Positions 21,262 to 25,832 of a DNA stretch of 25,832 nt are shown piece by piece; position 1 is the first letter of the stretch; each line of letters begins with the position of its first letter. The DNA comes from an uncultured Treponema sp. Lineage in GTDB: Bacteria > Spirochaetota > Spirochaetia > Treponematales > Treponemataceae. The notes below the pieces were generated by a model that worked only from the letters and a program-made list of their open reading frames with translations, searched no databases and was not told where the DNA came from. Where the stretch lies: the NCBI GenBank assembly GCA_937923945.1, contig CALDWC010000030.1, positions 1 to 25,832 on the forward strand, given 5' to 3'. The translations under genes were made by a program, and so were the position numbers.

Positions 21262-22757
21262 TGCGTAATATTCTCGGACGTGAAGGGTTGGATAATCCTT
21301 TTCAGGGAGCTTTTGCAAAACAGAAAAAAAGTTCCTATCATTTTACAAAAAACGTAAAGCCGGTATTCGGCAAAAGTTTGGACGCTGTTTTGGATGCACT
21401 TCATTTGCATGACGGTATGACTATCAGTTTTCACCATCATTTGCGAAACGGAGATTTTGTTTTAAACATGGTGATGGAGAAACTGCAAGCACGTGGAATT
21501 AAAGATGTAACCGTGATGGCTTCTTCGATTTTTCCGACTCATGCAATTCTCGTTGACTGCATGCGCGATAAAACGGTTACGCAAATTATGACTTCGTACA
21601 TGTCCGGTCCCGTTGCACGGGCGGTGAGCGAAGGCTTGTGCGAAAAGCCGGTGATTATGACCACGCATGGCGGGCGCCCCCGCATGATACTCGAAAAAGA
21701 AGTTACGATTGATGTTGCGTTTTTGGCGGCTCCGGCGGTTGACGCTTCGGGGGCAATTTCAGGAAGTGAAGGACCGTCATCGTGCGGTTCGCTTGGTTAT
21801 GCGGTAGCCGATGCTCAATGTGCGAAAACGGTGGTCGCCATTACCGATTATGTGTGTGACAGCGTAAAGCACCCGGATATTGCAGGCGGTTTTGCCGACT
21901 TCGTCGTGGAAACGGAGCGGATCGGCGATCCGAAGGGCATTGTGAGCGGAACGACGCAAATTACCAAAGACCCGATCGGTTTAAAAATTGCCCGCGATTG
22001 CCGTACTTTGATTGAATATTCGGGACTTTTCAAAGACGGATTCAGCATGCAAACGGGCGCTGGCGGTATTTCACTGGCGGTTGCCGCCGAAGTTGAAAAG
22101 CAAATGCTGAAAAAAAACATCAAAGGCAGTTTTGGCTGCGGCGGCATTACTGCGTATTTTGTCGGTATGCTTGAAAAAGGGCTTTTTAAAGATTTATACG
22201 ATGTGCAGTGCTTTGACTTGACGTCGGTTGCATCAATCGAAAAAAATAAAGCCCACCATAAAATTTCCGCCGACCTTTATGCTAACCCCAATAATCCCGA
22301 ACATGTTGCCGGTAAATTGGACGTCGTGATTTTGGGAGCAAGCGAAATTGATACCGGTTACAACGTCAACGTTACGACCGGATCGGACGGTGTTATTCTC
22401 GGCGGTTCAGGCGGACATGCGGATACGGCAGCCGGTGCAAAATTGACCGTCATTGTGTCAAAGCTCTTTAATGCTCGTATTTCCTGTCTTGTTGATCAGG
22501 TGCGGACGATTACTACGCCGGGTGAAACGGTTGATGCGCTGGTAACGGAACGCGGTATTGCAATCAATCCCCGCCGTGCCGATTTAATTGCACAGCTCAA
22601 AGCGGAAACCAATTTGAAGATTCTTACCATCGAGGAACTGCTTGAACTCGCACAAAGCTTTACCGGTAAACCGGCGGTTATGCCGCGGTCGGGAAAAACA
22701 ATCGGGTTGAGCTGTTACCGCGACGGCACTATTTTGGATACGATTGACAAGATTTAG
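21261..22757 (+). CDS. citF: Citrate lyase alpha subunit (citrate:acetyl-ACP transferase)
   Basis: Exchanges acetyl for citryl on the carrier protein. The 498-aa protein matches CitF through GREGLDNPFQGAFA, the TISFHHHLRNGD motif, SGSEGPSSCGSLGYAVADAQ, TQITKDPIGLKIARDCR, the QTGAGGISLAV loop and NVTTGSDGVILGGSGGHADT. Last gene of the operon; a GC-rich terminator lies 28 bp after the stop. The accessory genes for activation and prosthetic-group synthesis (citC, citX, citG) and a citrate transporter are not in the window and must be elsewhere if the complex is active. Confidence 0.95.
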   Translation: MRNILGREGLDNPFQGAFAKQKKSSYHFTKNVKPVFGKSLDAVLDALHLHDGMTISFHHHLRNGDFVLNMVMEKLQARGIKDVTVMASSIFPTHAILVDCMRDKTVTQIMTSYMSGPVARAVSEGLCEKPVIMTTHGGRPRMILEKEVTIDVAFLAAPAVDASGAISGSEGPSSCGSLGYAVADAQCAKTVVAITDYVCDSVKHPDIAGGFADFVVETERIGDPKGIVSGTTQITKDPIGLKIARDCRTLIEYSGLFKDGFSMQTGAGGISLAVAAEVEKQMLKKNIKGSFGCGGITAYFVGMLEKGLFKDLYDVQCFDLTSVASIEKNKAHHKISADLYANPNNPEHVAGKLDVVILGASEIDTGYNVNVTTGSDGVILGGSGGHADTAAGAKLTVIVSKLFNARISCLVDQVRTITTPGETVDALVTERGIAINPRRADLIAQLKAETNLKILTIEELLELAQSFTGKPAVMPRSGKTIGLSCYRDGTILDTIDKI

Positions 22758-22785
22758 AAAAACACTTCGAAGCTTCAAAACTTTT

Positions 22786-22822
22786 AAGCCGGTCTGCCGA
22801 AATCGAGGCAGACCGGCTTTTA
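22786..22822 (+). terminator. Rho-independent terminator of citDEF
   Basis: A perfect 13-bp stem (AAGCCGGTCTGCC 22786-22798 with 22807-22819), 8-nt loop, then a TTTT run. Strong on the plus strand only. Confidence 0.93.
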
Positions 22823-22848
22823 TAAAAAATGGTTGGCACATCTATTCC

Positions 22849-23001
22849 TTAATTCCAAGATAGCCGAGACAAACCTTTTGCTTCTGCATGAGGGGTAAGC
22901 GTGTCGGTGAGTTCTTGAAAGATATCGGCATGGCTTGTTTTGCTTTTTTTTTGCCTTGCGTCAAGCACCCGCACGGTACGCACAACAACTAATAGGTAAT
23001 A
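22849..23001 (-). pseudogene. Possible C-terminal gene remnant
   Basis: Downstream of the large lipoprotein, the minus strand has a 50-codon open stretch between stops with no start codon at its head. It reads like normal protein (for example HADIFQELTDTLTPHAEAKG near the end) and has A/G-rich codon use like its neighbours. I do not recognise the family. It could be the tail of a lost gene or chance. The rest of 22823-23038 shows nothing else. Confidence 0.25.
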
Positions 23002-23038
23002 CTAAAACTTTTCCGCTCAAAGTACCCGCCGCTCGGTA

Positions 23039-25555
23039 TTAATACCCCGAAATTGTAAAGTTATTCGCTGTATACAATCTCGATTTATCGTTTTGATTGT
23101 CCTTTGCCCATTTATCTTTATAAATTTCCAGTTCGCTGCTGTTTTGAACATACACATGTCCCGTATTCTTCATATCCTTAGGGATGGCAAAATTATTATT
23201 ATCAATATTTGCAGGTGTTCTTGCCGTAATAAATAGTGCCGTAATCTTATTTCCAGAAAAATTATTCACCCATATCTTTTTTAAATCCGGTAAATCAATG
23301 ACACCGTACTTGAACATCGCCATGCAAGCCTGATTCTTGATTTCCGTTATTTTATAGGCACTGCCGTTATGAGACCCATTTGCTAAATAGACAGCGAAAA
23401 ACGGATCAGAACCGCTTGTTTGCTGCAATTGTATTGTAGTACCGTCGGCAAGTCTTGCTTGTAAGCCATTTAACTTCGGATTATTTTTTACGGCAAGACG
23501 CACTGTACAGTTTTCGTAGGTGTAACTTGAACCTTGCTGTTCTTTTTCAATAAGATTACCGTACGCATCATTGAAATAGCGATTCGACTTATTAATTTGC
23601 ACTTTTTCCAATGCAGTACAATTAAAGAACGCAAGGTTATCACTTATATCTCCTTCAAAGCCGTCAGGGAAAATAATTTCTTTTAAGTTCGCTGCACTGT
23701 AAAATGTAAATCCTTTAATCTGTGCTATGTTCTTCGGCAAAATAACTTTTATAATTGCCTCATTGGTATTATAATTAAAAATTTTGCTTGGAAACATTTG
23801 TTTTGCATTTGGGCTGAAATTTTCGGCTGCTGCAAAGTTGCTTATCATATCAAGAACAGGATGCCGACTAAAATCAATTATTCCGTCAGCAGGATATGTT
23901 ACCTGAGTATCACACGGCAACATTGTGATTTCTCCGCTACTGTTATCTACTTGTATGGTTATGGGAGGCTCGCCCGGTATCACCGCTTTACCGTCCGCAT
24001 CAAAATGTACGCTTGTATCATAACCTATTGTAAGTGTTTGTGCTTGCACCATCGGCAGTTCAAAGCTATAGCCGTAAATGTCTTTGGTAGCACCGATCGT
24101 ATTCGTTCCGTAAAAGCTCGCCGTAGCGGGCGGGTCGGAAGCATCGCTTTGATCAATTTTTGCTCGTATTGATTGTACCAGGTTTGCACCGTTTTTTGAA
24201 GCAATTTGTACTTTTAGTTTTCCGTCATTCAAATCGGATGCATGAACGAAAGCGACCGCACCTGAAATCGATACCATACCATTATTTAATTTAATCTCGC
24301 ATGGACTTGAGACTCCGGAATGATCAACGGTTACCTTAAACCCGTCTTGCCTTCCGACCGTAAGCTTATATGTTTTGCTCGTTTCTTCATCTTCGGCGGT
24401 AACGGTAAACACGGTTGTAATACTGTTCATTGTTCCATCGCTGATTGGCTGCAAAGTGCATTCCTCGTTTTTATTCTTTTTTTCATGCCCTGAAGGGCCG
24501 TTCCATTGACATACTGCGCCGGCAGCAAGGTCGGTAATTTTTACCGTGCACTTCGTATCGCTCAATTTATACGGATAGTCCGTTTTTTCAGCCGTATCGG
24601 TATTTGCTGTACCGGAAGCTGAGAATGAAATAGGCGTATATGATGACGCTTCGTCTTTTACGGAAAGACTGAAATTTGTTTTATCGCTATACTGATAATC
24701 TCCTTCGCATGAAAATTCCTCTGAGCGTAAACCGACCGTATCGGTTACAAAACCGGTGAGTGTTCGTTTTCCGTTTGCTTTGTTAAGCGTTGTACTTGAG
24801 TCCGCTTTTACAAGCGTCTTTATGGCTATTGTCGCTTTTCCTTCCGGATTATTAAAGTCACGTGAAAACAGTGTCTTATCATATTTCGTGCCGCTTTTAA
24901 TGGTAACGATATTAGAAACAAGCGAAATATCGTGATGTATTGTATCGGCGTTCCGCGTAAGTACAAAGCTGTCGCCGTCCTGTGTTACATCAAGTGCGGC
25001 GGGCGGCGTATTGCACCGTATCGTAAAGCGCTTTTCGGCAAATAATGCCCCGCCCTCTTTTTTGATGAGTTTTACTGTAACGGGAACTTCTGCACCTTTT
25101 GAGCTTGCGTTGCCGTCGGCTTCTTTTTTGAACGTAAACGTAAATTGAAACTTATCATTTTCGCTTAAAGTAATTTTTGGGGCTTTTCCGGCTGCAAAAT
25201 ACGCGCTTTGAGAAGGAGCGTCAAGCGTTAAAACGGCAGTATAGCCGACATTATATTCGTTTTTTATATTGACGGTTCCGGTAATATCTTTTTCACTCGG
25301 CACATAAACGGTATTGTTATAGCCTGTCGCAGAAGTATCATAAAGAACAATCGTATTGGAACGGTCTTTTGCCAGCTCTCTTTCTATAAATTCCTTTATA
25401 TCCATTCGTTGTTTGCAGGATGTTCCAAAACTTAAAGTAAATATGATGATAAAAATCGTTATTACTGTTTTGAAAGAGTCCTTTATAACCGGCAATACTT
25501 TAGAAACGAAAAACAAGCAAAGAGAACCTTGCTGAGTTTTAATATTACGCTTCAT
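23039..25555 (-). CDS. BspA-like leucine-rich-repeat surface lipoprotein
   Basis: An 838-aa predicted lipoprotein. The signal is long, with a hydrophobic stretch (VITIFIIIFTLSF) before the lipobox GTSC, giving lipid-modified Cys47. Then come several beta-sandwich modules, one (about 295-400) with the cadherin-like FTVTAEDEETSKTYKLTV ending found in many Treponema lipoproteins. Near residues 575-665 there is a short BspA-type LRR_5 block (IKVILPKNIAQIKGFTFYSA, LKEIIFPDGF, NCTALEKVQI), partly interrupted. Such proteins are often surface exposed and bind host or partner-cell proteins; the ligand here is unknown. GAGGAGG 7 nt before the ATG and a good promoter support the start. No clear terminator follows. 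Confidence 0.85.
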   Translation of the reverse strand: MKRNIKTQQGSLCLFFVSKVLPVIKDSFKTVITIFIIIFTLSFGTSCKQRMDIKEFIERELAKDRSNTIVLYDTSATGYNNTVYVPSEKDITGTVNIKNEYNVGYTAVLTLDAPSQSAYFAAGKAPKITLSENDKFQFTFTFKKEADGNASSKGAEVPVTVKLIKKEGGALFAEKRFTIRCNTPPAALDVTQDGDSFVLTRNADTIHHDISLVSNIVTIKSGTKYDKTLFSRDFNNPEGKATIAIKTLVKADSSTTLNKANGKRTLTGFVTDTVGLRSEEFSCEGDYQYSDKTNFSLSVKDEASSYTPISFSASGTANTDTAEKTDYPYKLSDTKCTVKITDLAAGAVCQWNGPSGHEKKNKNEECTLQPISDGTMNSITTVFTVTAEDEETSKTYKLTVGRQDGFKVTVDHSGVSSPCEIKLNNGMVSISGAVAFVHASDLNDGKLKVQIASKNGANLVQSIRAKIDQSDASDPPATASFYGTNTIGATKDIYGYSFELPMVQAQTLTIGYDTSVHFDADGKAVIPGEPPITIQVDNSSGEITMLPCDTQVTYPADGIIDFSRHPVLDMISNFAAAENFSPNAKQMFPSKIFNYNTNEAIIKVILPKNIAQIKGFTFYSAANLKEIIFPDGFEGDISDNLAFFNCTALEKVQINKSNRYFNDAYGNLIEKEQQGSSYTYENCTVRLAVKNNPKLNGLQARLADGTTIQLQQTSGSDPFFAVYLANGSHNGSAYKITEIKNQACMAMFKYGVIDLPDLKKIWVNNFSGNKITALFITARTPANIDNNNFAIPKDMKNTGHVYVQNSSELEIYKDKWAKDNQNDKSRLYTANNFTISGY

Positions 25556-25584
25556 AAAAAGCCTCCTCTGTTCTTAAACCTGTT

Positions 25585-25613
25585 ATTTTAAAATATTTAT
25601 AAAATCTTGTCAA
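25585..25613 (-). promoter_or_regulatory. Promoter of the BspA-like lipoprotein gene
   Basis: Minus strand TTGACA (25608-25613), 17-bp spacer, TAAAAT (25585-25590); start near 25578, about 22 nt before the ATG. Confidence 0.7.
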
Positions 25614-25662
25614 GTTATTTTTGTAATTTTACGATCATCTTTCAAAAAGGTTCAGAGCCACG

Positions 25663-25728
25663 TATACTGAACATTGAGAAACAATAAGGAAACGCTGTTA
25701 ATGGTGTAAAACCTTTAATCAGCGTTTC
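25663..25728. repeat. Family B palindromic repeat with tail
   Basis: TATACTGAACATTGAGAAA then GGAAACGCTG (25688-25697) and CAGCGTTTC (25720-25728). It matches 11636-11703 except for a diverged loop (TTAATGGTGTAAAACC instead of the CGGCGTCAAG core). Confidence 0.65.
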
Positions 25729-25788
25729 TCTATACCATCATAAATACCGTTTTTATGCAATATCACCGTGCAGCTAAATTGCCTCATT

Positions 25789-25826
25789 CGGTAAAAAGAT
25801 ATGTGCATCTCACACGATTTTTACCG
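25789..25826. repeat. Inverted repeat near the window edge
   Basis: CGGTAAAAA (25789-25797) and TTTTTACCG (25818-25826) form a 9-bp stem around a 20-nt loop. It could be a terminator or operator of a gene beyond the window. No gene was seen in 25614-25832. Confidence 0.4.
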
Positions 25827-25832
25827 CATTTC

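Noticed and set aside
23798..24172. 124-aa plus-strand ORF opposite the BspA-like gene
   Set aside because: Antisense shadow with Cys/Tyr/Arg-rich composition and no expression signals.

Overview
The window looks like a chromosomal segment of a spirochaete of the genus Treponema, most likely from the oral/gut group rather than T. pallidum. This is inferred from several things: lipoproteins with spirochaete-type lipoboxes, a citrate lyase operon, a YedE/TusA/DUF3343 selenium-type cluster, a HTH-EIIA(Ntr) fusion, a BspA-like leucine-rich lipoprotein, and moderate GC with A/T-rich intergenic DNA. Species cannot be set from the sequence alone. No phage, integrase, transposase, CRISPR array, rRNA or tRNA gene was seen.

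Layout. 1-249: palindromic repeat DNA. 250-3292 (minus): a topoisomerase IV A-type subunit, with a family-4 uracil-DNA glycosylase overlapping its end. 3559-3711: a strong plus-strand promoter followed by a three-way-junction RNA candidate. 3720-5401 (minus): DUF3343, TusA-like and YedE genes behind a consensus promoter and a structured leader of about 140 nt, which contains a tiny uORF ending in UGA. 5606-6302 (minus): adk. 6406-8307 (plus): a lipoprotein and a LysM protein. 8596-9416 (minus): rpsU and an Smr-domain protein. 9455-14621 (plus): a methyl-accepting chemotaxis protein, pyrF, an unrecognised protein and a cysteine desulfurase. 14779-17816 (minus): a ppx-ppk polyphosphate operon. 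17886-19998 (plus): a SPOR-domain protein, a HTH-EIIA fusion and a DUF327/YaaR protein. 20049-22822 (plus): citDEF with a perfect consensus promoter, an operator-like palindrome and a terminator. 22849-25613: a possible gene remnant and a large BspA-like lipoprotein on the minus strand.

Three themes link the parts. (1) Most transcription units have readable TTGACA/TATAAT promoters with 16-17 bp spacers. In five cases (smr, pyrF, the 12691 gene, cysteine desulfurase, ppx) the -10 box lies so close to the ATG that the mRNA is predicted to be leaderless or nearly so. (2) The gaps between genes are filled by two related palindromic repeat families that share arms, form chimeras and carry other hairpins nested in their loops. 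(3) The yedE-tusA-DUF3343 operon, perhaps with the cysteine desulfurase, points to selenium (or sulfur) uptake and delivery. Its leader, with an in-frame UGA directly in front of a long hairpin, is the best candidate here for an undescribed regulatory device. All functional statements are based on motif recognition by eye; no database search was run.
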